64,000 nt of DNA from Craterostigma plantagineum (lineage: Eukaryota > Streptophyta > Magnoliopsida > Lamiales > Linderniaceae), in the NCBI GenBank assembly GCA_027422505.1, contig JAPQWV010000005.1, forward strand, positions 8,499,501 to 8,563,500. The letters run 5' to 3'. Numbering within the stretch: position 1 is the stretch's first letter; every line of letters starts with the position of its first letter. The translations under genes and the position numbers were made by a program. The notes under the pieces were generated by a model, which was not told the origin of the DNA, did no database searches, and was given only the letters and a program-made list of their open reading frames with translations. Of this stretch, positions 32,930-46,535 are shown piece by piece.

Positions 32930-35385
32930 ATTGTAACTTTTTTTTTTCTTTATTACATTTTGCCAATCTCGCATTTATTTTAACACAATAAGAGTTGTAG
33001 TCAAGTTCAAAAAAATAAGAGTTGTAGTCTCCACCAATTTTTAGCCGTAATCTTCAATATAATTCGAAATGATGCATTTATGATATGCTTGTATTTTTGC
33101 ACACATGTGCGTATATAAAGTATCATATTAATATCATTTGAAATATAATAGAATTGTTAGTTAAAATTATTTATAAGTATATATAAAAAAAATCACTTTG
33201 ATTTATGATGAAATTAAATGTAAAATAGTTTCATTTAAAATTAGAAAATACAAAATTGAGAGTTTACCGCAAAAAGAAAGGGTAAAATTTTCAATTTATT
33301 AATATTTTCTCTTTTAGTTTATAGTCACTCTCACCATAAATATAACATAATAGATATTAATGAAAAATAACCGGCAACTGTGAATGTGAATGAAATAACG
33401 CTATTAAATATACGACTATCAATATTATTAATTATATAAATCTAATTACCATCCGTACAAAGATTCTATTGCCTCAAGAGATCGCCGATTCCCCTAAGCG
33501 CATCTCCAACGAGACGTTAAACACAGCGTTAAACGTCATTAATGACATTGGAGAAGCTCCAATGGAACTTCAAAAGTCACCCTGAATCTGGAGGAGTAAA
33601 CAATGTCGCGCTATATAAAGCGGGCACTGTTCACCCGCTATCTCTTTTTTTTTTTTTTCCTTTTTCAATTCATTTTGTTCTTTAATTTCAGTTGTTTTGG
33701 AATTTCATATAGATTTTGGGTCGAAATCGATTTTCATCCTGGAGAAGATGATGAACAGTTCCTATGAGAGAGAGGACAACAAAAGTTGATGTGACTAAGC
33801 TTATAAAAATAAAGGGTAACTTCAAAAAATTCCTCCAACTAAACTTTCAATCAACTAACTCCCTACTCACATATATTTATCATCAAACTCCCTATTTCAA
33901 AACAATCATGCACATCACTACCCACTTGACAAAAATGAGAACTTTGCCCGTCATTTATTATTATTTTTATATATTTTCTTCTCCAAACCATAAATTGAAA
34001 TACACCTACGATCGATGCCTTCCAATATCAGATTTCATTTCTCAAATCCTCCTTCCACCTTCAGCTCCTGCCCTCGCCAGAAAAGCTCCGAGTTTACCCA
34101 ATCGACCATGAGTTTCTCGGTCCAGGTAAGCTGAGGTAAGTTTTCTATTGTTTTTTTTCATCGTGGGTTTTCCGTCGAGTTTCTCGAACTCGAACGAACG
34201 GAATTGAGCTTAAGCGAATGGAGTTCTAGTGAACACTCTGATAAGGTGTACTTTGGACGTTTATGGCAGAGGCATTGGCCTAAATTGGATGCCGAGCTGT
34301 GGGTGTCGCCGCGTTTTGGGTTTCGTCACGTTTTGGGTGTCGAGCTGTAAAAAGTTGAATCCTCCTTCCATTTTCAACCGTTAGTATACTGTGGGTATCG
34401 AGGGAGGTTAATATTTCGTTGAAATTTGACTAGTTGGTTAAAGCAATTTCTTATATGCAGTACCGAAGTATGTTGATTTACAGTACCCACATTTCTTATA
34501 TGAGGTTCATTTTGAAGCTTTCTAGCAGTACATATGGTAAGCGTTTGTCGTCCTAATTTTAACAGGTCCTATTATACCTAATTATGTTGTGGGGCAGAGT
34601 GGTGGGCTACCACAATGCTTACAGAGGCAAAGAAGCTGTTATTCGTGATCTTCATGGCTTAAAGAATGGCACGTTTGACCAAATGCGGTGGTATTGTTGC
34701 CGATAGGTTATGGCACATTCTCTTATCGATATGTTGCCGATAGGCTATATTTTGGACTATGATGTTAGTGGATGAATGACACTAATATTGTTGGTAGATG
34801 AATGATCTTAATGCTATGATGATGCCGCGTTATTGCTGATGTTCCAATAAAATAGTTTTGTATTGTGTTTGTTAATGGCTTATGATATTAATGCTGGAAG
34901 TTAATTTTTGTTCAAGTTTTTTACCATGGTACCACAAGACAGTACCATTTGGTACTCCAACGGCTCAATACACGATTTTTGATAATTGTTCAAGCATTAA
35001 AACATGTAATTATTTGGTACTACAAAGTAACAACGTACTATATATATACACATAAAGGTGATACAAGCATCTATATATTGGTAGTACAATTTAGTGTAAG
35101 CTCTCAGCCATATTTGCACAAGAATATATCTGTTCTCGATAGTGCAACACATGGTAGATAGGATACTGCAAGTAACCTACGTAGGGTACTACACTGAAAT
35201 ATGTTTTGGTACGACAAACATCTATATATTGGTATTACGAATTAGGGTAAGCAGCTTTTATGATTAGTGGGTTTAAAGTTGTTAATTTCATGATATCTAT
35301 CTTTGGTATCAATATTGGTGAATTAAGATTTAGAATTAAGAATCTACGTGATTTCGATAATTAAACACATGATATGACAAAGATA
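32930..35385. other. Intergenic; GGTACTACAA-type repeat words
   Basis: AT-rich, no convincing gene. The frame at 33764-34111 has no recognisable domain. AATAAGAGTTGTAGTC occurs twice at about 32990-33030. From about 34920 to 35385 words such as GGTACTAC, GTACCACA and ACATCTATATATTGGTA recur; the part at 35170-35385 is repeated at 50486-50533 and 51886-52120. Confidence 0.5.
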
Positions 35386-36362
35386 CTACTTGATGTGGGG
35401 CTTTCCCAATCAAAGAAATTTATAGGTCCGGGAAATACATATAACTTAGCGGTAGAGTCACGTTTTTTTATGGAAACGTGATGGTGTGTGAAGCTTGCTT
35501 GAACGGGACGTGATAGGGACGTAGATGAAATAAGACTAGGAATTGCGTGGTTCGGATTCTTGCGAATCCTACGTCCACGGGCGCTCTGAAACCTCCTTCA
35601 CTATACTTTGAAGATTTACACACTCAAACTACTTTTTCCTCACTTTTCTCTCAAGAACACATAAGAAAATAGCTAATGGGACGTCAAAGATGTTGATTTA
35701 AGTGTGATATTTCGTTAAATGATTGTTATGTTGCAGATGAATTGATGTGGAACGGAAATTAGGCAGGCTAAATAATAAATTTAAGCCAATAATTAGATTA
35801 AGGTGATTATTAGAAAGAAAGTAAAAAGAAGAATTTAAGGGACCTCCAGCAGACTTTAGGGAACTAACACCCATATTAGGGAAGTGTTTTGGGACCTACT
35901 ATACTAAGCAGGTCCCGAGGAAGCGTCAGGGGGAAGCTTCACTGAAGGTTCAGAAGCCGAAAAGACACTATGGGAAAAGAAACTGGTTGATCACCACGTG
36001 GCTGTCAAAGATAGGGCCGCACCACTGCAAAAAAAGTTGAAGCTTTCTGCAGAAGCTACTGGACAGGACAGTTCACTGTTTATGACAGTGCAGAAAAAGC
36101 TGTCAGAAAGCCTGCTGTTCTTGACAAGGCAGGAGACGTTTCATCTCCTGGAAATCAGACGGAAAGCTGGAATCCTAGGCCGAAAAACACCTATAAAAGG
36201 AGGTCTTCACTCATTTGCAATACAACAACAATCATATAACGAAATATCACACTTAAATCAACATCTTTGACGTCCCATTAGCTATTTTCTTATGTGTTCT
36301 TGAGAGAAAATTGAGGAAAATGTATTTCAGTGTGTAAATCTTTAAAGTATAGTGAAAGGAGG

Positions 36363-39300
36363 TGTAATACCCGTAAAATCTAATTACGAGTTTACGATCT
36401 AAGTAGCGAAGAAAATATTTAATTAAGAACTTGATTGGATTAATTAGTATTTTCAATGATACGATGCCTACATATTCTCATGCCTTTAAGTGGCTTATGT
36501 GTCTATATGATTTCATGCTGTGTGATTTATAACTCTTATGTGTGTTACAAATTAGGACTTAAGAAAGTCTAGACGAAAGTCATGCATAATTGGGGTGTTA
36601 GAAGATATGGCGAGTTATAAAATGACAAGAACTAGTTCGATCGATAATAATGAATGGTAGGATCGACCGATTGTAACTTAAGGATTTAGACAAACTTCGA
36701 GGAGATAGTTCGGCCGATGTATTATGTAAATATATACAATTGTATTTAACAATCACCGAACAAACAACAAGAAATCGGGCAATGGTAAGTGTTAAGTAAT
36801 AATCGACCGAATTGTAATTATAATATGCAAACTCTAACAAATATAACATGGAAAATTCGGTCAACCTTCAACATGCATTATTGGATTAAACCAATCACAA
36901 TTTTACGTGTGATAGAATGAAACTTTGCTTAACATAAGAGGTTAGTCACCTACTAGTCAATTCCATCACATTTTCCTATGTTTTAATCCTTATCAAGTAA
37001 ATAAAGATCACTAAAAGAGAAACCTCTACAAGAAACGAAACTAAGAGGAACCTTTAATAACGTGAAAGGAAGACCAAAGAAATTTATATTAACTTGAAGA
37101 AATTCCAACAGCTTAAGTTTCGGGCTTTAGGTAAGTAAAAGTATCAGTTACAATCCATAAATTAATTCATGACTTATGCTATTATATTTCTGTTAATTAG
37201 TATAACCTATTTGAAAGTTCGGGTAACATAGGTAGATAAAAACCCAAATTTCTGGAATTCCTATTTGAATTAACATACTACTAATTATGGTTGAAGTAAG
37301 AAAATCCGTGGAAATATGGTGATTAAGCGTGTTATGATTTCAAGTAAGACTTATGTCTGAAAGTCCTAACTCCTCGGTTTAAATTCATGCTAATACTATT
37401 GATTAGATTCATATATTTTTAAGTTTAAATGTTAGGAAGAACAATATTTATAGAAAAAAAAAAATTCTAAGGGTCTGAATTTTGGAGTAATTACTTAGAT
37501 GATATACGGGTGGATTGAATATAAGTTGGACTTAGGGTAATCCTCAGGTGGAAAGTATAATTAGGCGCTTAAGTGGTTTACGATATTTTCCAGTATTGAG
37601 ATGAACTTTCGAGCAATTCAAATCAGCAAATTTATTAATTCATATGTTCTTAAGGATGAACTTCATACTTAGAGTATTGGAGATAATATTTTAATCATGC
37701 TTATGAATAGTGTAAATTGTGAGAGCATTTCGATATAGGAGATAACTTGTAATCGAAGTCTTTACATATAATATCAAAGACACATATCGAGATTCTTGTG
37801 GGTAATATCGAACATTATCTCGACATTTTACTTGTAATATAGAGATCCTCACATAAACCATCTCGACATTTTGAGTAAAATATCGAAACCATTTCATGCT
37901 TTGTGTCGAGATGTATCTTGAATCATGCCGAAATCTTTAGGTAGTATTAAATATGCAATGTCGACATCTAATTATCATACAACTCGAGATCTTTGCATGT
38001 CATATATATCGAGATTTATTCTATATCATATATCGAGATTCATATAATATCGAAATCTATGTTAAACTTATGTGTATATGATGTCGAGATTTTTTAGTCC
38101 ATAGTAGCATAAATATATATCGAGATCTATCTTAAAATAATTTTCAGTTTAGGTTAAAGTTTTAAATTTTAGGGTTTCGAAATTTATAAAAGTCGAAATT
38201 AGGGTTTTCAAATTAAGCCAATTTCGTGAAATTATAACTAAACTAACAAACCCTAATTTTATATGTTTCTATACTTAGGGTTTGAAGGTTAGTGACTAAC
38301 CGTACGATAAGCTAAGGATACCAGGTAAGTGGAAATCGCAACTACAACACATAATTATATGTGTATGAATTATGTGTCTATATGCCTTTCATGATTTTAT
38401 GTGACTTCTATGATTTATATGTGACGTAAATTTACGTGATTTTTATGTGATGTAAATTATTCTATGAATATTGCATGCATGTTTACATGATTCATGGCAT
38501 GAGCATATGCACGCACGACTAGTATGAGAATCAGGGAGATAGCATGCATGAGTATAAGATCGCTTGAAAGCGATATGTATATTTGCCGATATGGACATTT
38601 GTGTCGACTCAATGATGAGTCACGGCTCTTCTATGCTACCACGGCGATTCACGAGGCCGAATTACCTGATTCACGAGAGGTAGGGGAAATATATTACGGC
38701 GATTCACGAGGCCGACTGCCTGATTCACGAGAGGCAGGTAAATACCCCGTAGCGGGAGATGCAACCTGGAGGATGCGACTCGAGGGTATGAGCGGCACCG
38801 AGGGAACCTCGAGTGTTGGCGACCTCGTAGTAAGCTACCAGTGAGAAGCGCCCGCGTGTCAGATCGCATTGGGATGGAAAGGCGCCTTAGGGTTAAACGA
38901 AATTTGTGTGCCCGGGTTAGCCTCTCAATGGGACTGCATTGGGATTGAAAGGCACTAGTAGCCTCTCAGTGTGGATCACACTGGGATTGAAAGGCACTGG
39001 TAGCCTCTCAGTGTCTACCGCATTGGGATTGAAAGGCACCATAGGGTTACGCACAGATGGAGTACTCGGGTTTAGCCTCCCAGTGTGTTTTGTCACTTAT
39101 ACCCTTAGGGGTTTGAGCTCTATATGGTGCATAGTAAGATTGAAAGCCGAGGGCCCAATAAGAAATGAAAAGAACGAGAAGGATACGAGAGGTCAATAGC
39201 ATTGGCACGGATGCCTTCGCTATTTAGGTCACGTGCATTGCATGCATGATTTTCACTTACTGAGCTTTTAAGCTCATTCCACGTTTTTATGTGTTGTAGG

Positions 39301-39605
39301 ACCCCGCGATCACGGTACGTGATCATTTTCACGGCGAGGCCGACTTTTGAAGCTTCCGGGGGCTTTTGAGATGGAAGTGTGTGCATGGATGCGACCTCGT
39401 GGAGGCCCAGTAGATAAATTTATGTTGACCCGCATGCGCGCTTTCCTGTGTAAATAGGACCCATGATAATTTTGTAGGAACAGTTACGATTCTCTTTTAT
39501 GAAATGAAAAATTTTATCCGAAATTTCATACAATTTATTTCATTATTACGACATTAGTCGCGTAGACTAGTGTAGAAAGTAGTGGTGGAAGGCGGGGCTG
39601 CCACA
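36363..39605 (+). repeat. TR-GAG LTR 1
   Basis: A 3243-bp LTR, longer than the internal region it flanks. It contains scattered ATCGAGAT words (37730-38120), a two-unit GATTCACGAGGCCGA / GATTCACGAGAG repeat (38644-38740) and three to four units of about 40 bp around ATTGGGATTGAAAGGCAC and GCCTCTCAGTGT (38930-39040). Confidence 0.95.
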
Positions 39606-39607
39606 GG

Positions 39608-39619
39608 TGGTATCAGAGC
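39608..39619 (+). other. TR-GAG primer binding site 1
   Basis: TGGTATCAGAGC, complementary to the tRNA-iMet 3' end, two bases after LTR 1. Confidence 0.95.
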
Positions 39620-39758
39620 TTAGGATATAGGTTCTGTAGACTGTCCATGTACACACACTCAAAAGCACGGAAGCGGCCTTGCCTGTAAGTTTTATGTTTT
39701 TATGAATTTCTGGTATTACATGATTTATTGATATTAGGAACGTTAGGTTAAAGGAACG

Positions 39759-40885
39759 ATGGGTAGAACAAGAAATGAAAATAGTGGGGGTGCAGATAAA
39801 GGTAAAGAACCCGCCGCCTCTACTGATAGTCGGGATGCGACTATCCTTCAGCTCGCGGAACTAGTCCGCCAACAATCTGCCCAGATTCAGCAACTAATTC
39901 AGCAACAAAACGCTGGCGGGCAATCGAGTAATGGACTCCCTCAGGCCGACAGAATCGAAATGGTCGGGGAAAGATTTCGCAAACTTAACCCCCAACCTTC
40001 GAAGATGCTATTGACCCAACCTCGGCTGAGGATTGGCTTAGAACCCTAGAAACCATGTTTCAACATAGCCGTACCCCTGAAACGGAAAAGGTCTTGTGCG
40101 CTAGCTACCTATTAAGGGGAAGCGCAGGTCATTGGTGGGACACAATTCTGACTCTCGAAGATCCCTTGACAATGACCTGGGAGCATTTTAAAGAGCTTTT
40201 CCGAAATAAATATTTCACTGCTCCCGTTCGAGCCCAAAGGATGAACGAGTTCATCAATCTCCGCCAAGGAACAATGACGGTGGCAGAGTATATTAGGAAA
40301 TTTGAGCAATTGTCCCGATTCGCCACACACATGGTAAGTACGGATGCGTTAAAGATTGAGCGATTTATGGAGGGCTTGAAGCCAGAACTTTACCGTGATG
40401 TTGGCATGGCTGGACTCCAAGGGGCTACTTATGCCCAAATGGCGGAACGAGCCCTGATGGCTGAACAAGCTGAAAGCCGAATTGTACGAGCCCGGGAGAT
40501 TAAGAGGAAATTCGAACAAGGACCCAAGGGGAACAGAAATAATCAGAAGAAACCGTTTGTTCCTCCGAATGTGAAGCCTAATTTCCAAAACTGCCCTCGA
40601 CCACCTCAACAAACAAATCCGAATCAGGGGAGACCCCAACTAAATGCACCCGTATGCCCAAAATGTGCACGACGTCATCTAGGCGTCTGTTTCTCCCAAA
40701 ACTCCACTTGCTTTAAATGTGGCAAGACAGGCCACTACTCCATAGCCTGCCCAGAGAATGCATCTAGAAGTCAGGGAGCAAATCAGGCCAAGCCGCTGAC
40801 GGCCCCCGCTCGAGTATACATGCTTACAGCGGAAGAAGCCGAAAATAAACAGTCCGAGATGGGAGGTATTCTTCTAACCGATTAA
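39759..40885 (+). pseudogene. TR-GAG gag, copy 1 (one frameshift)
   Basis: Gypsy-type gag starts at ATG 39759 (MGRTRNENSGGADKGKEPAA) with a Gln-rich stretch. The capsid domain (PF03732-like) reads CASYLLRGSAGHWWDTILTL and MNEFINLRQGTMTVAEYIRK, followed by FMEGLKPELYRDVGMAGL. Near the C-terminus lies one zinc knuckle, CFKCGKTGHYSIAC. The frame breaks at about 39993-39997, where five C bases stand against six in copy 2; the second frame (40055-40885) then runs intact to the end. The sequence style is that of chromovirus (Tekay/Del-like) gag. Translation stops after GGILLTD, where an autonomous element would continue into protease. Confidence 0.9.
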
Positions 40886-41438
40886 ACCTCAACGTGCAAT
40901 TTAGTGGACATAGGTTTCACACTTTCTTTGATATCCACCACTTATGTGATAAGACTCGAGAATTCTTTTAGCCGATTTGGTTGATACCAGTTCGAGTATC
41001 GACCTGAATCGTGATCGTAGTAGATAGGCGTTCGAGATAGGAACCCATACCTGAATTCCTGAAACCTAAAGATCCAATAATATACGGGGTATAATTCTAT
41101 GCCCCAGTCTTTTGATCATCCCGAGGAAACATGTTCGTTCGATATCAGAATAGCGCAGCGGAAGCATGATGGACGCTAATAATTTTCAATCTCCGCCTAA
41201 GTTAGAATTTTAGGAATTCTTGTTAGCTCTTCGAGGAAATACGAGTTCCACTAAGGAAAACAACCTTCATATCTGTTCCATCAGGATCCTATTCCTTTTT
41301 ATCCTCGAAAATTATTTGAGATTCCTTGATAACTTCCTAGGGTGAATTTTTCTCACCTACCAAGCCAGCTCAACTCCCTACCAATCGTTACCAAGAAATT
41401 ATTCCAGCTGACGGAATTTCGGGGGCGAAATTCTTTTT
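40886..41438 (+). other. TR-GAG internal region 1, 3' part
   Basis: About 550 bases after gag without an open frame or pol similarity, up to the polypurine tract. It may hold collapsed protease or spacer sequence, but I cannot recognise any. Confidence 0.6.
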
Positions 41439-41451
41439 AAGGGGGGGAGGA
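41439..41451 (+). other. TR-GAG polypurine tract 1
   Basis: AAGGGGGGGAGGA directly before the TG of LTR 2. Confidence 0.9.
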
Positions 41452-44400
41452 TGTAATACCCGTAAAATCTAATTACGAGTTTACGATCTAAGTAGCGAAG
41501 AAAATATTTAATTAAGAACTTGATTGGATTAATTAGTATTTTCAATGATACGATGCCTACATATTCTCATGCCTTTAAGTGGCTTATGTGTCTATATGAT
41601 TTCATGCTGTGTGATTTATAACTCTTATGTGTGTTACAAATTAGGACTTAAGAAAGTCTAGACGAAAGTCATGCATAATTGGGGTGTTAGAAGATATGGC
41701 GAGTTATAAAATGACAAGAACTAGTTCGATCGATAATAATGAATGGTAGGATCGACCGATTGTAACTTAAGGATTTAGACAAACTTCGAGGAGATAGTTC
41801 GGCCGATGTATTATGTAAATATATACAATTGTATTTAACAATCACCGAACAAACAACAAGAAATCGGGCAATGGTAAGTGTTAAGTAATAATCGACCGAA
41901 TTGTAATTATAATATGCAAACTCTAACAAATATAACATGGAAAATTCGGTCAACCTTCAACATGCATTATTGGATTAAACCAATCACAATTTTACGTGTG
42001 ATAGAATGAAACTTTGCTTAACATAAGAGGTTAGTCACCTACTAGTCAATTCCATCACATTTTCCTATGTTTTAATCCTTATCAAGTAAATAAAGATCAC
42101 TAAAAGAGAAACCTCTACAAGAAACGAAACTAAGAGGAACCTTTAATAACGTGAAAGGAAGACCAAAGAAATTTATATTAACTTGAAGAAATTCCAACAG
42201 CTTAAGTTTCGGGCTTTAGGTAAGTAAAAGTATCAGTTACAATCCATAAATTAATTCATGACTTATGCTATTATATTTCTGTTAATTAGTATAACCTATT
42301 TGAAAGTTCGGGTAACATAGGTAGATAAAAACCCAAATTTCTGGAATTCCTATTTGAATTAACATACTACTAATTATGGTTGAAGTAAGAAAATCCGTGG
42401 AAATATGGTGATTAAGCGTGTTATGATTTCAAGTAAGACTTATGTCTGAAAGTCCTAACTCCTCGGTTTAAATTCATGCTAATACTATTGATTAGATTCA
42501 TATATTTTTAAGTTTAAATGTTAGGAAGAACAATATTTATAGAAAAAAAAATTCTAAGGGTCCGAATTTTGGAGTAATTACTTAGATGATATACGGGTGG
42601 ATTGAATATAAGTTGGACTTAGGGTAATCCTCAGGTGGAAAGTATAATTAGGCGCTTAAGTGGTTTACGATATTTTCCAGTATTGAGATGAACTTTCGAG
42701 CAATTCAAATCAGCAAATTTATTAATTCATATGTTCTTAAGGATGAACTTCATACTTAGAGTATTGGAGATAATATTTTAATCATGCTTATGAATAGTGT
42801 AAATTGTGAGAGCATTTCGATATAGGAGATAACTTGTAATCGAAGTCTTTACATATAATATCAAAGACAAATATCGAGATTCTTGTGGGTAATATCGAAC
42901 ATTATCTCGACATTTTACTTGTAATATAGAGATCCTCACATAAACCATCTCGACATTTTGAGTAAAATATCGAAACCATTTCATGCTTTGTGTCGAGATG
43001 TATCTTGAATCATGCCGAAATCTTTAGGTAGTATTAAATATGCAATGTCGACATCTAATTATCATACAACTCGAGATCTTTGCATGTCATATATATCGAG
43101 ATTTATTCTATATCATATATCGAGATTCATATAATATCGAAATCTATGTTAAACTTATGTGTATATGATGTCGAGATTTTTTAGTCCATAGTAGCATAAA
43201 TATATATCGAGATCTATCTTAAAATAATTTTCAGTTTAGGTTAAAGTTTTAAATTTTAGGGTTTCGAAATTTATAAAAGTCGAAATTAGGGTTTTCAAAT
43301 TAAGCCAATTTCGTGAAATTATAACTAAACTAACAAACCCTAATTTTATATGTTTCTATACTTAGGGTTTGAAGGTTAGTGACTAACCGTACGATAAGCT
43401 AAGGATACCAGGTAAGTGGAAATCGCAACTACAACACATAATTATATGTGTATGAATTATGTGTCTATATGCCTTTCATGATTTTATGTGACTTCTATGA
43501 TTTATATGTGACGTAAATTTACGTGATTTTTATGTGATGTAAATTATTCTATGAATATTGCATGCATGTTTACATGATTCATGGCATGAGCATATGCACG
43601 CACGACTAGTATGAGAATCAGGGAGATAGCATGCATGAGTATAAGATCGCTTGAAAGCGATATGTATATTTGCCGATATGGGCATTTGTGTCGACTCAAT
43701 GATGAGTCACGGCTCTTCTATGCTACCACGGCGATTCACGAGGCCGAATTACCTGATTCACGAGAGGTAGGGGAAATATATTACGGCGATTCACGAGGCC
43801 GACTGCCTGATTCACGAGAGGCAGGTAAATACCCCGTAGCGGGAGATGCAACCTGGAGGATGCGACTCGAGGGTATGAGCGGCACCGAGGGAACCTCGAG
43901 TGTTGGCGACCTCGTAGTAAGCTACCAGTGAGAAGCGCCCGCGTGTCAGATCGCATTGGGATGGAAAGGCGCCTTAGGGTTAAACGAAATTTGTGTGCCC
44001 GGGTTAGCCTCTCAATGGGACTGCATTGGGATTGAAAGGCACTAGTAGCCTCTCAGTGTGGATCACACTGGGATTGAAAGGCACTGGTAGCCTCTCAGTG
44101 TCTACCGCATTGGGATTGAAAGGCACCATAGGGTTACGCACAGATGGAGTACTCGGGTTTAGCCTCCCAGTGTGTTTTGTCACTTATACCCTTAGGGGTT
44201 TGAGCTCTATATGGTGCATAGTAAGATTGAAAGCCGAGGGCCCTATAAGAAATGAAAAGAACGAGAAGGATACGAGAGGTCAATAGCATTGGCACGGATG
44301 CCTTCGCTATTTAGGTCACGTGCATTGCATGCATGATTTTCACTTACTGAGCTTTTAAGCTCATTCCACGTTTTTATGTGTTGTAGGACCCCGCGATCAC

Positions 44401-44691
44401 GGTACGTGATCATTTTCACGGCGAGGCCGACTTTTGAAGCTTCCGGGGGCTTTTGAGATGGAAGTGTGTGCATGGATGCGACCTCGTGGAGGCCCAGTAG
44501 ATAAATTTATGTTGACCCGCATGCGCGCTTTCCTGTGTAAATAGGACCCATGATAATTTTGTAGGAACAGTTACGATTCTCTTTTATGAAATGAAAAATT
44601 TTATCCGAAATTTCATACAATTTATTTCATTATTACGACATTAGTCGCGTGACTAGTGTAGAAAGTAGTGGTGGAAGGCGGGGCTGCCACA
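41452..44691 (+). repeat. TR-GAG LTR 2 (shared middle LTR)
   Basis: A 3240-bp LTR that serves as 3' LTR of the first unit and 5' LTR of the second. It has private variants compared with LTRs 1 and 3 (GGGTCCGAA, GACAAATATC, GGGCCCTATAAG, CGCGTGACTAG). Confidence 0.95.
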
Positions 44692-44693
44692 GG

Positions 44694-44705
44694 TGGTATC
44701 AGAGC
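44694..44705 (+). other. TR-GAG primer binding site 2
   Basis: TGGTATCAGAGC, identical to the first site. Confidence 0.95.
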
Positions 44706-44844
44706 TTAGGATATAGGTTCTGTAGACTGTCCATGTACACACACTCAAAAGCACGGAAGCGGCCTTGCCTGTAAGTTTTATGTTTTTATGAATTTCTGGT
44801 ATTACATGATTTATTGATATTAGGAACGTTAGGTTAAAGGAACG

Positions 44845-45962
44845 ATGGGTAGAACAAGAAATGAAAATAGTGGGGGTGCAGATAAAGGTAAAGAACCCGC
44901 CGCCTCTACTGATAGTCGGGATGCGACTATCCTTCAGCTCGCGGAACTAGTCCGCCAACAATCTGCCCAGATTCAGCAACTAATTCAGCAACAAAACGCT
45001 GGCGGGCAATCGAGTAATGGACTCCCTCAGGCCGACAGAATCGAAATGGTCGGGGAAAGATTTCGCAAACTTAACCCCCCAACCTTCGAAGATGCTATTG
45101 ACCCAACCTCGGCTGAGGATTGGCTTAGAACCCTAGAAACCATGTTTCAACATAGCCGTACCCCTGAAACGGAAAAGGTCTTGTGCGCTAGCTACCTATT
45201 AAGGGGAAGCGCAGGTCATTGGTGGGACACAATTCTGACTCTCGAAGATCCCTTGACAATGACCTGGGAGCATTTTAAAGAGCTTTTCCGAAATAAATAT
45301 TTCACTGCTCCCGTTCGAGCCCAAAGGATGAACGAGTTCATCAATCTCCGCCAAGGAACAATGACGGTGGCAGAGTATATTAGGAAATTTGAGCAATTGT
45401 CCCGATTCGCCACACACATGGTAAGTACGGATGCGTTAAAGATTGAGCGATTTATGGAGGGCTTGAAGCCAGAACTTTACCGTGATGTTGGCATGGCTGG
45501 ACTCCAAGGGCTACTTATGCCCAAATGGCGGAACGAGCCCTGATGGCTGAACAAGCTGAAAGCCGAATTGTACGAGCCCGGGAGATTAAGAGGAAATTCG
45601 AACAAGGACCCAAGGGGAACAGAAATAATCAGAAGAAACCGTTTGTTCCTCCGAATGTGAAGCCTAATTTCCAAAACTGCCCTCGACCACCTCAACAAAC
45701 AAATCCGAATCAGGGGAGACCCCAACTAAATGCACCCGTATGCCCAAAATGTGCACGACGTCATCTAGGCGTCTGTTTCTCCCAAAACTCCACTTGCTTT
45801 AAATGTGGCAAGACAGGCCACTACTCCATAGCCTGCCCAGAGAATGCATCTAGAAGTCAGGGAGCAAATCAGGCCAAGCCGCTGACGGCCCCGCTCGAGT
45901 ATACATGCTTACAGCGGAAGAAGCCGAAAATAAACAGTCCGAGATGGGAGGTATTCTTCTAA
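44845..45962 (+). pseudogene. TR-GAG gag, copy 2 (two frameshifts)
   Basis: Same protein as copy 1, but here the N-terminal and capsid parts are continuous (44845-45543), including the stretch PTFEDAIDPTSAEDWLRTLE that copy 1 lost. The frame then breaks after GMAGLQG at about 45508, where one G is missing compared with copy 1. The zinc-knuckle part continues in another frame (45525-45962). A further missing C at about 45890 changes the last residues. Lesions differ between the two copies and all lie in homopolymers. Confidence 0.9.
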
Positions 45963-46523
45963 CCGATTAAACCTCAACGTGCAATTTAGTGGACATAGGT
46001 TTCACACTTTCTTTGATATCCACCACTTATGTGATAAGACTCGAGAATTCTTTTAGCCGATTTGGTTGATACCAGTTCGAGTATCGACCTGAATCGTGAT
46101 CGTAGTAGATAGGCGTTCGAGATAGGAACCCATACCTGAATTCCTGAAACCTAAAGATCCAATAATATACGGGGTATAATTCTATGCCCCAGTCTTTTGA
46201 TCATCCCGAGGAAACATGTTCGTTCGATATCAGAATAGCGCAGCGGAAGCATGATGGACGCTAATAATTTTCAATCTCCGCCTAAGTTAGAATTTTAAGA
46301 ATTCTTGTTAGCTCTTCGAGGAAATACGAGTTCCACTAAGGAAAACAACCTTCATATCTGTTCCATCAGGATCCTATTCCTTTTTATCCTCGAAAATTAT
46401 TTGAGATTCCTTGATAACTTCCTAGGGTGAATTTTTCTCACCTACCAAGCCAGCTCAACTCCCTACCAATCGTTACCAAGAAATTATTCCAGCTGACGGA
46501 ATTTCGGGGGCGAAATTCTTTTT
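45963..46523 (+). other. TR-GAG internal region 2, 3' part
   Basis: Near-identical to 40886-41438; no coding sequence recognised. Confidence 0.6.
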
Positions 46524-46535
46524 AAGGGGGGAGGA
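46524..46535 (+). other. TR-GAG polypurine tract 2
   Basis: AAGGGGGGAGGA before LTR 3, one G shorter than the first tract. Confidence 0.9.

Noticed and set aside
33764..34111. 115-codon open frame
   Set aside because: Low-complexity, AT-rich, no domain and no clear promoter or coding bias.
35998..36270. 90-codon open frame
   Set aside because: Lies across the U3/R part of the middle solo LTR.
38639..38740. Repeats with spacers resembling a CRISPR array
   Set aside because: Only two units, in a plant LTR; ordinary LTR-internal duplication.
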